A DNA stretch of 64,000 nucleotides from Mucilaginibacter endophyticus (GCF_003351025.1 NZ_QPCG01000001.1:193949-257948); one strand, 5' to 3'. Positions 26,040 through 36,117 are shown, numbered from the stretch's first letter. A program made the numbers and translations. Notes: generated from the letters alone by a model not told the origin.

Positions 26040-27794
26040 TTATAAATTTTTCCCCAGCTTATCCAATATATCCTGTGGTACTTTTTCAAGATCAAGCACC
26101 AGGAAGCCATCAAGGCAATCGGCAAACTTAGGATCGATGTTAAAGCTGATGATCTTTGCATTCAGGGCAATATACTGACGAAGCAATACCGGCACTTTCA
26201 TGTTTCGGGTTTCTACTTCCGATATCAGGTTATCGAGGCCTTTAAAACTGTCTTCGCCGGCCATGAGCAGGTCGGTATCAATTTTGGCAAAATCAACCTT
26301 GAATTTTTTGCGCGGTTTAACGTACTGCGCCATTTCATGATCAAAGTGATTGCGGTTGATATAATCTACAATAAGTGATTTCGAAAACTTGGAGAACGAG
26401 TTACTGATACTTACAGGCCCAATCAGGTAACGGTAACGTGGATTATCTATCAGGAATTTCAGGATGCCTTTCCATAACAGGAATAACGGTAAAGGCTTAG
26501 TTTGATACTCTTTGCGGATCCACGAGCGGCCCAGTTCAAGGCTGCGGCGCAATACCGGAATAAATTGCGTTTTAAGTTTAAACAACTCATTCACATAAAA
26601 GCCCTTTTTGCCCACGCTGTAAAAGATCTCATCCCCCAATCCAATGCGGTAAGCACCTACAATCATTTTGGCCTCAAAATCCCAGATAAAAAGGTGATGG
26701 TAATAAATATCATATTCATCCAGGTCGATGCTTTTATTTGTTCCTTCGCCCACTTGCCTGAAAGTGATCTCTCTTAAACGGCCAATCTCGCGAATTACAT
26801 TCGGAATGGTTGAAGTAGGAACAATAAATACTTCGTAGTTTTTTTCGGTCCAAACCTTGTAGTTTTCCCTTAGCGGCTCTATTTCTTTTTCAAGGATAGC
26901 GCTATCAATTTCAGGAGCAATTTCTTCCGCGTCACGTTTAATTTTAAACAGGTTACGCGGGCTAAAGATTTTCTTTTCTTCTTCCAGGCCAGTGCCTAAA
27001 GCATAAGTACGGGCACGTAAAAAGTTAAGCAGTTTTGTACTGTTAGTATAATCAGGAATTTCGGTTACGTTGATAGGCTTGCCTATACGCAACTTAATGG
27101 TATGGCCATGCTTGTTAAATAACTCTGAGGGTAGCTTGGCTGTGCGCAGGGTAGGGTGCAGTAAACTCAGGAAGTTAAACAGTAAGCCGTTGTTACCATG
27201 GAAGTAGATTGGAACAACAGGTACCTTAGCTTTAGCTATGATTTTGCCCACAACGGGGTGCCACATACGGTCGGTCACCTGTTTTTGTTCTACTTTAAAG
27301 GTTGAAACCTCACCTGCAGGGAAAATACCTATCGGCGTACCTTGGTTTAACAATTCAAGTGTGTTTTTTAGGCCACTTATGCTTGATGAATGTTCAACGT
27401 TTTCAAATGGGTTTACCCCTATAAAATAATCGGCAAGGTTTGGGATTTTTTTGAGCAGGAAGTTGGCCATCAACTTCGAGTCGGGGCGGGCCATGCAAAG
27501 GATTTTCAACAGCACCATGCCCTCGATACCCCCGTAAGGGTGATTTGCTATGGCAATAAAGCTTCCGTCTTTAGGTATGTTACGCAGCTCGCGCTCGTCA
27601 AATTCAATGTCGATGCCGCATCCCTCTAATATTGCGTCAACAAACTCAGGTCCTTGTTTAGGTTGCGCCTGTGCAAACAGGTCGTTTACCTGGTTTATCT
27701 TCATTAATTCCATCAATAAAGCGGCCAGGCCCGGCATTTTCAACTTATCCAGTTTGGTGGCTTTGGCAAACTCTTCGGTGGTTATAACTTTCAT
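26040..27794 (-). CDS. olsF: Bifunctional aminolipid synthase, OlsF/GlsF type
   Basis: 584 residues with two fused acyltransferases. The N-terminal half (about 70-280) is PlsC-like: NHPYGGIEG with H85, then GIFPAGEVSTF and VPVVPIYFHG, expected to add the second (ester-linked) acyl chain. The C-terminal half (about 320-520) is an OlsB/GNAT-like N-acyltransferase (YEVFIVPTST, LREITFRQVGEGTN, DEYDIYYHHLFIWD). Fused enzymes of this kind make ornithine lipid in Serratia and glycine lipid in Flavobacterium johnsoniae; which head group is used here is not visible. Glycine lipids are typical of Bacteroidota. It is divergent from the helix-hairpin-helix gene. Confidence 0.85.
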   Translation of the reverse strand: MKVITTEEFAKATKLDKLKMPGLAALLMELMKINQVNDLFAQAQPKQGPEFVDAILEGCGIDIEFDERELRNIPKDGSFIAIANHPYGGIEGMVLLKILCMARPDSKLMANFLLKKIPNLADYFIGVNPFENVEHSSSISGLKNTLELLNQGTPIGIFPAGEVSTFKVEQKQVTDRMWHPVVGKIIAKAKVPVVPIYFHGNNGLLFNFLSLLHPTLRTAKLPSELFNKHGHTIKLRIGKPINVTEIPDYTNSTKLLNFLRARTYALGTGLEEEKKIFSPRNLFKIKRDAEEIAPEIDSAILEKEIEPLRENYKVWTEKNYEVFIVPTSTIPNVIREIGRLREITFRQVGEGTNKSIDLDEYDIYYHHLFIWDFEAKMIVGAYRIGLGDEIFYSVGKKGFYVNELFKLKTQFIPVLRRSLELGRSWIRKEYQTKPLPLFLLWKGILKFLIDNPRYRYLIGPVSISNSFSKFSKSLIVDYINRNHFDHEMAQYVKPRKKFKVDFAKIDTDLLMAGEDSFKGLDNLISEVETRNMKVPVLLRQYIALNAKIISFNIDPKFADCLDGFLVLDLEKVPQDILDKLGKNL

Positions 27795-27868
27795 TGTTTA
27801 TAAGCAGTATGTTTTAACAAATAAATATCCTAAATTTTTATTTAATTTAACGGCAGGAATGTATATAA

Positions 27869-28738
27869 ATGAGGCCGCAAGTTAAAAGCTACCTGTCCAT
27901 CACAAAAAAAGAATGGAACGGAATGGTAGTGCTGATTATTTTAATAGCGATGGTTTTGTTGGCCCCCTATGTATTCCTGGCAAACCACAAAGATAATACA
28001 ATAAATTTTAAGGCTTTTGATAAAGCAGTAGCCGATGCCAATAAAACGGGCGATCTTATAGCTGATGAGAATACTTCTGCCACCAATCATACAGTTTTAC
28101 CCGTTACACTCTTTAAATTTAATCCCAATAATTTAGCCGTTGCAAACTGGATAAAGCTTGGCCTTACAGCGCACCAGGCACAGGTGATTAAACATTACGA
28201 AGAAAAAGGCGGGCGGTTTTTTACCAAAGGAGATGTGCAGAAAATGTACAGTATCAGTCCGGTCGAATACAAGCGTCTTGAGCCGTATATTGATTTACCT
28301 GATGGTGCTGCCCTGCATCTCAATAAGGTTAAGCCGGGCGAAGTAGTTGATATCAACAGTGCTGATTCAGCGAGGCTTACCATGATCCACGGGATAGGCC
28401 CCGCGTTCGCCCGGCGTATTGTTCGTTATCGTCAGCGGGTTGGCGGCTTTTACAGCAAGGAGCAGTTAAAGGAAGTTTATGGCCTTGACCTGGAAAAGTA
28501 CGACCAGATAAAAGATGAGGTTGCGGTAGATGGCAGGCATATTATTAAAGTGAACATTAACACAGCTACTTTTAATGATCTCAAACGTTTTCCGTATATG
28601 AGTTTTAAGCAGATGGATGCCATTATCGCTTACCGCGATGAGCATGGTAATTACAATACCTTGACCGATCTGAAAAATATTGCCATACTTAATGACGGAA
28701 TTTTGCGTAAAATTGGGCCTTATTTAGTTTTCAAATGA
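27869..28738 (+). CDS. Membrane-anchored helix-hairpin-helix (ComEA-like) protein
   Basis: 289 residues with one N-terminal membrane helix (about 20-38). Three HhH-type segments follow: FNPNNLAVANWIKLGLTAHQAQVI, VDINSADSARLTMIHGIGPAFARRIVRYR (the canonical one) and VNINTATFNDLKRFPYMSFKQMDAIIAYR. ComEA proteins bind DNA for uptake, but related proteins in Bacteroidota are widespread and not shown to act in competence. The stop overlaps the apt start (ATGATAG). Confidence 0.85.
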   Translation: MRPQVKSYLSITKKEWNGMVVLIILIAMVLLAPYVFLANHKDNTINFKAFDKAVADANKTGDLIADENTSATNHTVLPVTLFKFNPNNLAVANWIKLGLTAHQAQVIKHYEEKGGRFFTKGDVQKMYSISPVEYKRLEPYIDLPDGAALHLNKVKPGEVVDINSADSARLTMIHGIGPAFARRIVRYRQRVGGFYSKEQLKEVYGLDLEKYDQIKDEVAVDGRHIIKVNINTATFNDLKRFPYMSFKQMDAIIAYRDEHGNYNTLTDLKNIAILNDGILRKIGPYLVFK

Positions 28739-29262
28739 TAGCTCAGCAAATAAAAGCAGCCATAAGGGATATTCCCGATTTTCCGAAACCAGGAATTATT
28801 TTTAAAGATATCACCCCCATACTTAAAGATCCCGAACTGTGCGAAAACATTGTTGACGCTTTTGTTGAGCAGTTGAAGGGTACCCGTATTGACGTTGTGG
28901 CAGGAATTGAAAGCAGGGGCTTCCTGTTTGGGCTTACCTTGGCTACCAAATTAGGTGTTCCGTTTATTCCGGTGCGCAAGGCCGGCAAGCTGCCGTTCAC
29001 CATAAAACAAAAAGCATATAAACTGGAGTACGGTACCGCGACTATCGAACTGCATACAGATGCCTTTGAACCGGGCCAGCACATCTTATTACATGACGAT
29101 TTGCTGGCTACCGGTGGAACCGTAACCGCGGCAAGCGAACTTATTAAAGAAATGGGGGGCATTGTTGCCGGTTTTTCCTTTGTAGTAGGACTTGGGTTTC
29201 TGAATGGCCGGGATCGTATAACACCTATTTGCGATAAGCTGGTGGTGTTGGCAGATTATTAA
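28735..29262 (+). CDS. apt: Adenine phosphoribosyltransferase
   Basis: 175 residues, full length. It converts adenine and PRPP to AMP in purine salvage. Visible marks are PDFPKPGIIFKDITPIL at the N-terminus, VAGIESRGFLFG, FIPVRKAGKLP, and the PRPP-binding loop ILLHDDLLATGGT. It overlaps the preceding gene by 4 bp, so translation is coupled. Confidence 0.96.
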   Translation: MIAQQIKAAIRDIPDFPKPGIIFKDITPILKDPELCENIVDAFVEQLKGTRIDVVAGIESRGFLFGLTLATKLGVPFIPVRKAGKLPFTIKQKAYKLEYGTATIELHTDAFEPGQHILLHDDLLATGGTVTAASELIKEMGGIVAGFSFVVGLGFLNGRDRITPICDKLVVLADY

Positions 29263-29622
29263 TTATTGAATTCTTTACTATCCCTCGCGTTAGTGATAGG
29301 AGCGGATACCGGCCTGCGAGCCTATGAGCGTGCTGCCCGGCCGAAGATAACACTATGACCTAAAAAAGGCACGAAACATAAATGTCAAGCTTTCCTGACT
29401 CTATTTATAATCACTGTTTTAGTAGCGAGATACTAAAACAGTGATTATATTAATATTTTCCTGAAAAATATTTTTACCAATTTTTCTACCCCAAAACCAC
29501 CCTATTTAAACTAAACCTATAATTCATACCCAATACCAAAGCGTTCTTGATTTGCAGGCTTTTACAGGCAAACCAATGTCATTTTTTATACGTTATTTTG
29601 TTGGTAACCAATTATAAAATGT
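29263..29622. other. Intergenic, 360 bp, with repeat-like sequence and a perfect hairpin
   Basis: The first ~100 bp are GC-rich (CCGGCC, CCCGGCC) and look like a degenerate dispersed repeat. A perfect inverted repeat with 18-bp arms lies at 29407-29448 (separate entry). The last ~170 bp are AT-rich and should contain the promoter of the dehydrogenase gene. No open frame is convincing. Confidence 0.5.
29407..29448. repeat. 18-bp perfect inverted repeat (hairpin)
   Basis: ATAATCACTGTTTTAGTA (29407-29424) and its exact reverse complement (29431-29448) flank a 6-nt GCGAGA loop. There is no T run directly after, so a simple terminator is not certain; a protein-binding palindrome or RNA hairpin is also possible. 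Confidence 0.7.
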
Positions 29623-30804
29623 ATGGATGCGATGTTAACTGATACCCCTCATACCGATGGGTATAATTTTGCTATGAACGAAAATCAGCAAATGGTTGGC
29701 CAGATGGCCAAAGACTTTGCCGAACGCTATATTAAACCTCATGTAATGGAGTGGGACGAGGCCCAGCATTTTCCTATCGACTTATTTAAGCAACTGGGCG
29801 AATTGGGCATGATGGGCGTTTTCGTACCTGAACAATATGGTGGCTCTGGTTTCGGATATTTTGAATATGTAACCGTAATAAGTGAGATAGCCAAAGTTTG
29901 TGGGGCTATAGGTTTATCAGTTGCTGCTCATAATTCGCTTTGCACGGGGCATATCCTGGCCTTTGGGAACGAGGAGCAGAAACTTAAATGGTTGCCTAAA
30001 CTGGCTACCGCCGAGTGGCTTGGTGCCTGGGGGCTTACTGAGGCCAATACCGGGTCGGACGCGTTGGGTATGAATACTACCGCTGTTTTGGATGGTGATC
30101 ATTATGTGGTAAATGGTTCCAAAAACTGGATAACCCATGGCAAATCGGGCAATGTTGCCGTGGTGATGGTACGTACCGGCAACAAAGGCGATTCGCACGG
30201 CATCTCGGCTTTGGTGATTGAAAAAGGTACACCGGGATTTACTCATGGTAAAAAGGAAAATAAGCTGGGCATGCGTGCTTCAGAAACTACCGAACTTATT
30301 TTTGATAACTGCCGTGTGCCTAAAGAAAACCTGCTGGGTGTTGAGGGTGAAGGTTTTAAGCAAGCTATGAAAGTGTTGGATGGTGGCAGAATTTCGATAG
30401 CGGCACTGTCGTTAGGAATAGCAAAAGGCGCCTTTGATGCCGCTGTTGCATATGCCAAGGAACGCCACCAGTTTGGGCAACCTATTGGTAATTTTCAGGG
30501 GATAGCGTTTAAGCTGGCCAATATGGCCACTGAAATAGAAGCTGCCGAACTATTGATAATGCAGGCGGCCGATTTAAAGAACAGGCATTTGCCGGTAACC
30601 AAACAATCGGCCATGGCTAAATATTTTGCCTCTGAAACGGCGGTACGTACAGCTACCGAAGCTGTACAGATCTTTGGCGGATATGGCTATACAAAGGATT
30701 TCCCGGTGGAGAAATTTTACCGCGATGCCAAACTTTGTACAATAGGGGAGGGAACAAGTGAAATCCAAAAAATAGTGATCAGCAGGGAAGTGTTGAAAGG
30801 TTAG
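29623..30804 (+). CDS. Acyl-CoA dehydrogenase (short-chain type)
   Basis: 393 residues in the standard order: N-terminal helical domain, the beta domain with FAD-contacting [19 protein letters not shown], and the C-terminal helical domain. [20 protein letters not shown] contains the Glu that acts as catalytic base in butyryl-CoA-type enzymes. It oxidises acyl-CoA to enoyl-CoA in fatty-acid or amino-acid breakdown, passing electrons to ETF. It stands alone with its own terminator; no other beta-oxidation gene is nearby. Confidence 0.93.
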   Translation: MDAMLTDTPHTDGYNFAMNENQQMVGQMAKDFAERYIKPHVMEWDEAQHFPIDLFKQLGELGMMGVFVPEQYGGSGFGYFEYVTVISEIAKVCGAIGLSVAAHNSLCTGHILAFGNEEQKLKWLPKLATAEWLGAWGLTEANTGSDALGMNTTAVLDGDHYVVNGSKNWITHGKSGNVAVVMVRTGNKGDSHGISALVIEKGTPGFTHGKKENKLGMRASETTELIFDNCRVPKENLLGVEGEGFKQAMKVLDGGRISIAALSLGIAKGAFDAAVAYAKERHQFGQPIGNFQGIAFKLANMATEIEAAELLIMQAADLKNRHLPVTKQSAMAKYFASETAVRTATEAVQIFGGYGYTKDFPVEKFYRDAKLCTIGEGTSEIQKIVISREVLKG

Positions 30805-30812
30805 TAAACGAT

Positions 30813-30864
30813 CAAAAAGGCCTGGCGGAAGACAATTTTACTATCGTCTTCTGTCAGGCTTTTG
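30813..30864 (+). terminator. Terminator after the acyl-CoA dehydrogenase
   Basis: AAAAAGGCCTG...GAAGAC and GTCTTC...CAGGCTTTT form a long interrupted stem followed by T residues. Confidence 0.75.
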
Positions 30865-31129
30865 TCATTTAGTATGCGGTTTAAAGCCATATATAGTGGT
30901 TTTTATCACGTAAATATATTGTTACATCTATTTTTAAAGCTTAAAAACATGATTTTAGTAATGTTTTTAATGCTTTTTCAGGGAAATAATTTCTTCTTAG
31001 AGGCGGTTTCGCCGGGCTTTTTAGGCTAAAACTGACGCGGTTTTATGCGTCTTTACACACAGATTTTTCTATTTAATCTATCGTTGCAGTTAATTTTATT
31101 GCAGTTTGATATACAGACGCTTATAAAGC

Positions 31130-31164
31130 AAATTAGGAAAATGCCTCGCGCATTTTCCTAATTT
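31130..31164. repeat. 15-bp perfect inverted repeat upstream of susC
   Basis: AAATTAGGAAAATGC (31130-31144) and its exact reverse complement (31150-31164) enclose a 5-nt CTCGC loop. It lies about 150 bp before the susC promoter; regulator site or transcript hairpin are both possible. Confidence 0.7.
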
Positions 31165-31314
31165 ATAATTAACAATATTAACTGACTTATTACCGGCCGG
31201 ATCTAATCGGCCATGTGGTATTAACGTCGGCAAAGGTAATTTCTTGTTAGTTATTTCCTAAAACATTCTCTATGGTTAAATAAATTCCTGTAAAGGAAAT
31301 ATTACATTCGGCTG

Positions 31315-31346
31315 TTGTTTTATTTTACCCTTGTATATTAAGTTTG
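31315..31346 (+). promoter_or_regulatory. Promoter of the susC/susD operon
   Basis: TTG at 31315-31317, a 21-bp spacer, then TAAGTTTG at 31339-31346, fitting the Bacteroidota consensus. The ATG is 30 bp downstream. Confidence 0.6.
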
Positions 31347-31375
31347 CCGTCTTAACTATTAGCTAAATTTTTTCT

Positions 31376-34300
31376 ATGAAAAAACGATTACTACTAATTT
31401 TGTGCAGTTTCGTATTCGCTGTAACACAGCTTTTTGCGCAAAATCACACTGTTACCGGCACGGTAACAGCCAAAGAGGACGGTCTTCCTCTGCCGGGTGT
31501 ATCGGTTAAAATAAAAGGTACAACAACCGGTACTCAAACTACCGTCGACGGTAAATTTTCACTTAGCGTTCCTAACAACGCGGTTTTATCATTCAGCTTT
31601 ATTGGCTATGCCACTCAGGATGTTCCTGTTGGAGCTTCAGCAAACCTGAAAGTGGTTTTAGAAGCGTCGGCTAAAGGCCTTAATGAGGTGATTGTGACTG
31701 CCTTAGGTATCTCAAGGCAGCAAAAATCATTAGGCTATGCCGCGCAGCAGGTAAAAGGTGATGACCTCACAGTAACCAAGCAATCTGACCTTAACACTGC
31801 CCTTGCCGGTAAAATTGCCGGTGTACAGGTGTTAGGTGGCTCCGGCGCTAAATTTGGTACATCAACTATTCGTATCCGTGGTGTCAATTCATTATCAGGT
31901 GCTAATCCTATTTACGTGGTTAACGGTGTTGTTACCGATCCTAACGCTGTCAACAACGATGATATCGAGTCGCTAACGGTGCTTAAAGGCCCTGCTGCTA
32001 CCGCGCTTTACGGTCAGCGTGCATCTGAAGGTGCAGTTGTGGTAACCTTGAAGAAAGGCGCCGATAAAGGGATTGGTGTTTCATTAAACCAATCAACAAC
32101 CTTTGAAAAAGTTTATCAGTTGCCTCAATATCAAAATGAGTATGGCGGTGGTACAAGTACGCAATGGGATACTTACACCTACGATCCTAACAATGGATCT
32201 CCGGCATCATTTGCTAAATTTAATGGTGTAAAAATTTACGATTATGGTGTTGATGAAAGCTGGGGCCCTAAAATGGACGGTACCCTGTATGCGCCATGGT
32301 ATTTCTGGGATCCTTCAAATCCTGACTTTGGTAAGTTAAAACCGTTTGTGGCCCAGCCAAACAACGTACGTGATTTTTACCGTACAGGTGTTACTTACAA
32401 TACGAATGCTGCCTTTTCAAAAGCTGCCGATAATTACAACTTCAGGGTATCATATACTAACATCGATCGTACTGGTATTACCCCTAACAGTAACCAAAAA
32501 CGTAACAACGTTGGTTTAAACGGCGAGCTTAAATTAACCAAGAAATTAACAGTAAGCGCTAACTTCAACTTTTCGCAAATCAATTCAAATAACGTACCTC
32601 AGGAAGGTTACGGTACTCAAACTGCCGGTTCATTTAGCCAGTGGTTTCACAGGGATGTTGAAATTGACAAGCTTAAGAATTACAGAAGGGCTGATGGTAC
32701 TTATACTTCATGGAACATCACAAGTCCTGACGACTTAACGCCACACTACTGGGATAACCCATATACTGAGGCTTATGTGAATACTTCACAGTCAAACAAC
32801 AATCGTGTATTTGGTAACTTAACTGCTTCTTACCAGTTTACTAAGGATCTATCTTTGTCGTTAATTGCAAGGGAAGATCTATTAAACCGTGATGATAACT
32901 CACGCGTAGGTTCGGGTACTGTTAACACCGATTCATATTCACAAAGCCAGTACACTTACAAAGAGAATAACTATGTTGCTAACTTAGCATATAGCCACAA
33001 TTTTAAAGATCTTTCTGTAAAAGCCGGTTTATATGCCGAAACCCGTCAGGACCGTTACCTGTATACTTCTGGTAATACAAATGGTGGCCTTTCTATCCCT
33101 GAATTGTATACGCTTACCAACTCTTTAAATGCTCCAACATCATTTAGTTACAAAGCACTATCAAGGATAAACAGCTATTACGGTTTTACTTCATTCGGGT
33201 ATAAAGATTTCTTATATCTTGATTTCAACGCTCGTAATGATATTTCATCAACTTTACCGATAAATAATAATTCATATTGGTATGGCGGTTTATCAGGTTC
33301 ATTCGTGTTCACCGAACTGATGCCGAAAAATGACATCCTTACATTTGGTAAATTAAGGCTTTCGGCTGCTAAATTGGGTTCTGATGCTCCTATCTACTCA
33401 ATTTACCAAACTTATAACTTAACTACCACACCGTACGGACCTACAAAAGTGGGTAACGCTGCAATTCAAACTGTGCCAAACACGCTGCCTAATCCAAACC
33501 TGAAGCCATCGCTTTCTACATCTTATGAGATTGGTACCGAGTTGCATTTCATTAAAGACCGTGTAAGGTTTGATTTCAACTACTATACACGTACTCAAAA
33601 AGATCAGATCCTGCCACTTCCGGTAAACGGAACTTCTGGTTACTCTACAGCGGTGATCAACGCAGGTCAGATCAGGAACAACGGTATCGAGATCACTCTT
33701 GGCGGTACACCAATTAAATCGAAAGAATTTACCTGGAATTCTGATTTCAATATTTCATTCAACAGAAATAAAGTTATATCACTATACCCTGGCCTTAATA
33801 ATCTGAAAGTTACTCCTGATGGTTTAGGTGGTTATACAGCTTCGGGCGGCAATCAGGCTGCAGGTACCCAAAGCTTTGGCTTTGTTGGTTCACCAAGCTT
33901 TGGTGTTAATGGTATAGTAGGCAAATCTTATGGTCAGATTATAGGATCGGGCTTTACCCGCGACAAAAACGGTAACATCATAGTTGGTGACGACGGCTTA
34001 CCTATTGTAAACAATACCGTTAATTTAGGAAGCATGCTGCCAAGCTTCACCGGTGGTTTTACCAACTCGTTTAACTACAAAAACTTTATCCTGGCTTTCT
34101 CACTTGATTTCCAGAAAGGCGGCAAATTTGTGTCAGTTACCCAGCAAAACCTTAACGGTTCTGGTTTAGGTATCGAAACTGTAGGTAACAATGCTAAAGG
34201 CAATCCAAAACGTAACCCAGTTGCCGATGGTGGCGGTGTTTTAGTTGCTGGCGTTCATGAAGACGGTACACCTAACACTACTTACGTTGAAACACGTACC

Positions 34301-34579
34301 CTGTATGAGCAGTCATATAGCCAAATCTGGGAAAAATGGACTTACGATGCTTCTTACATCAAATTAAGAGAAGTTAGCGTAGGTTATTCATTCCCTAAAA
34401 AAATGCTGGGTAGGTTGCCGTTCCAAACAGCATATTTTGGCATAACTTCTCAAAACCCTTGGATGATCTATTCTAAATTAAAAGGAGTAGACCCATCTCA
34501 ATTACAAACCTCTTTCTACGAAGGTGGTCAGTTACCAAACACAAGAAATTTAGGGTTTAACATCAAGTTAACGTTCTAA
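31376..34579 (+). CDS. SusC/RagA-family TonB-dependent outer-membrane transporter
   Basis: 1067 residues: signal peptide (about 1-21), carboxypeptidase-regulatory-like domain (about 24-105, GTVTAKEDGLPLPGVSVKIKG), TonB-box region, plug domain with IRIRGVNSLSGANPIYVVNG and LTVLKGPAATALYGQRA (both SusC hallmarks), then the 22-strand barrel ending FNIKLTF. With SusD it forms a lidded importer for a glycan or peptide. No glycoside hydrolase, sensor or anti-sigma gene is beside it, so the substrate cannot be named. Confidence 0.95.
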   Translation: MKKRLLLILCSFVFAVTQLFAQNHTVTGTVTAKEDGLPLPGVSVKIKGTTTGTQTTVDGKFSLSVPNNAVLSFSFIGYATQDVPVGASANLKVVLEASAKGLNEVIVTALGISRQQKSLGYAAQQVKGDDLTVTKQSDLNTALAGKIAGVQVLGGSGAKFGTSTIRIRGVNSLSGANPIYVVNGVVTDPNAVNNDDIESLTVLKGPAATALYGQRASEGAVVVTLKKGADKGIGVSLNQSTTFEKVYQLPQYQNEYGGGTSTQWDTYTYDPNNGSPASFAKFNGVKIYDYGVDESWGPKMDGTLYAPWYFWDPSNPDFGKLKPFVAQPNNVRDFYRTGVTYNTNAAFSKAADNYNFRVSYTNIDRTGITPNSNQKRNNVGLNGELKLTKKLTVSANFNFSQINSNNVPQEGYGTQTAGSFSQWFHRDVEIDKLKNYRRADGTYTSWNITSPDDLTPHYWDNPYTEAYVNTSQSNNNRVFGNLTASYQFTKDLSLSLIAREDLLNRDDNSRVGSGTVNTDSYSQSQYTYKENNYVANLAYSHNFKDLSVKAGLYAETRQDRYLYTSGNTNGGLSIPELYTLTNSLNAPTSFSYKALSRINSYYGFTSFGYKDFLYLDFNARNDISSTLPINNNSYWYGGLSGSFVFTELMPKNDILTFGKLRLSAAKLGSDAPIYSIYQTYNLTTTPYGPTKVGNAAIQTVPNTLPNPNLKPSLSTSYEIGTELHFIKDRVRFDFNYYTRTQKDQILPLPVNGTSGYSTAVINAGQIRNNGIEITLGGTPIKSKEFTWNSDFNISFNRNKVISLYPGLNNLKVTPDGLGGYTASGGNQAAGTQSFGFVGSPSFGVNGIVGKSYGQIIGSGFTRDKNGNIIVGDDGLPIVNNTVNLGSMLPSFTGGFTNSFNYKNFILAFSLDFQKGGKFVSVTQQNLNGSGLGIETVGNNAKGNPKRNPVADGGGVLVAGVHEDGTPNTTYVETRTLYEQSYSQIWEKWTYDASYIKLREVSVGYSFPKKMLGRLPFQTAYFGITSQNPWMIYSKLKGVDPSQLQTSFYEGGQLPNTRNLGFNIKLTF

Positions 34580-34593
34580 TTAGCGCACAAATC

Positions 34594-36093
34594 ATGAAAA
34601 GAATATCTAAGATTAGTAAATATATAGTTGGGGCGGGTATAGTTATCCTGGCCTCATGTAAAACCGGGGGCGACTTGAATGTTAACCCCAACCAATCGCC
34701 AAATGCGCTGCCTGGCTTTTTATTGTCCAGTGCTATTCAATACCTGGGCGGTGTTAGTGGTGCGGGTGCTACAACCAACATCAACGCGTTTACAGGCAAT
34801 TTGTATTCGCAGTACCTGGCAGAAACCTTTTACACCAATGAGTCATTGTTTTCATTGAAACAATACGATTATCAGGGTTACTATACCGGTCCGTTAAAAG
34901 ATCTGAAAACGATAATAGAAGTTAACACAGATCCAACTAAAAAGGATCAGGAAATTGTTAAAAGGTATGGCTCTACCAGCAATCAAATTGCTACGGCCAG
35001 GATTCTAACCGCTTTTATCTACCTGACTATTACCGATCGTTGGGGCGATATTCCTTACTCACAGGCTTTAAATGGTAAGGCTAACTTTTCTCCGGCGTTT
35101 GACGCTCAAAAAGATGTGTATACAGCTTTAATGAAAGAGCTTGACGAAGCGCAGGCTCAGTTTGACGGCGGGGCATTTTTCGATGGACAACAGGATATTT
35201 TATTTGGCGGAAGTGTCACCAAATGGAAACACTGGGCCAACTCATTACATGCAATCATGGCTTTGAGGCTTTCGAAAGTTGACCCGGCTACCGGCAAAAC
35301 AGAGTATGCCAAAGCCGTAGCTGGTGGTCTAATGGCTTCAAATAACGAAAACGCGGTTTACGCTTACCTTGCTGCTCAAACTAACGAAAACCCTTACTAT
35401 ACTAACTACCGTAACCGTTATGATTACGCGGTTAGCAGTTTAGTTGTTAACACACTAACTAATCTTCATGACCCAAGGTTATCTGTTTATGCGGCGCCAA
35501 CTGCAGCAGGTACTTACGTAGGTTTACCGTATGGTACATATGGCGATGCTTTGGGCGATTATAATCAAGGTACACGTAGCAAACCAGGCAACATATCGTT
35601 AATAGGTATAGCTGTTTCTGGTCAGGCTTCACCAACTGTTTGGACTTCATACGCACAAATCATGTTTACACAGGCAGAAGCTGCCCACCTTGGCTGGATA
35701 GCCGGTGGTGACGGTGCTGCCGCTGATTACTATAATAAAGGCGTAGAAGCGTCATTGGAACAAAACGGTGTTACTCTAACTAATGAACTTGCTTATCTTG
35801 CTCAGGCATCAGTTCAGTTTTCGGCTGCAACAGCAATGGATCAGATCATGACTCAAAAATGGATTGCCGGTTTCTTAGGCAATGGTTGGGAGTCATGGGC
35901 AGAGTACCGTCGTACAGGTTTGCCTAAGCTGCTTGATCCGGTTCCTGGTTCATTAAGCCCGGGCCAAAAAATCCCGCGCAGGCAACAATACCCGCAAACA
36001 GAAAGTGATCTTAACACGGCCAATTATAATGCTGTGATTGCACGTCAGGGTGCAGATGCACTTAATACAAGGGTATATTGGGATAAACAATAA
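34594..36093 (+). CDS. SusD/RagB-family surface lipoprotein
   Basis: 499 residues with a lipobox ending at Cys 22 (VILASC). The SusD-like_2 pattern is seen: GDLNVNPNQSP at the mature start, helical TPR-like repeats (RILTAFIYLTITDRWGDIPYSQAL), and the C-terminal IMTQKWIAGFLGNGWESWAEYRRTGLPKL. It caps the SusC barrel and binds the substrate. It starts 14 bp after susC and ends at a strong terminator, so the operon is just these two genes. Confidence 0.94.
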   Translation: MKRISKISKYIVGAGIVILASCKTGGDLNVNPNQSPNALPGFLLSSAIQYLGGVSGAGATTNINAFTGNLYSQYLAETFYTNESLFSLKQYDYQGYYTGPLKDLKTIIEVNTDPTKKDQEIVKRYGSTSNQIATARILTAFIYLTITDRWGDIPYSQALNGKANFSPAFDAQKDVYTALMKELDEAQAQFDGGAFFDGQQDILFGGSVTKWKHWANSLHAIMALRLSKVDPATGKTEYAKAVAGGLMASNNENAVYAYLAAQTNENPYYTNYRNRYDYAVSSLVVNTLTNLHDPRLSVYAAPTAAGTYVGLPYGTYGDALGDYNQGTRSKPGNISLIGIAVSGQASPTVWTSYAQIMFTQAEAAHLGWIAGGDGAAADYYNKGVEASLEQNGVTLTNELAYLAQASVQFSAATAMDQIMTQKWIAGFLGNGWESWAEYRRTGLPKLLDPVPGSLSPGQKIPRRQQYPQTESDLNTANYNAVIARQGADALNTRVYWDKQ

Positions 36094-36117
36094 TTATTGA
36101 ACCCAAAGTATATTTAA

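Larger units (their letters stand above)
30805..31375. other. Intergenic, 571 bp, several hairpins upstream of susC
   Basis: It contains the dehydrogenase terminator, a second terminator-like hairpin at 30937-30978 (TTAAAAACAT / ATGTTTTTAA with flanking AGC/GCT and T run), a 5-bp GACGC/GCGTC hairpin near 31034, a 15-bp perfect palindrome at 31130-31164 and the susC promoter at 31315-31346. No protein-coding frame is seen. A small RNA between about 30980 and 31330 is possible but unsupported. Confidence 0.5.

Noticed and set aside
31376..36093. A full polysaccharide utilisation locus
   Set aside because: Only SusC and SusD are present; no carbohydrate-active enzyme or regulator is adjacent.
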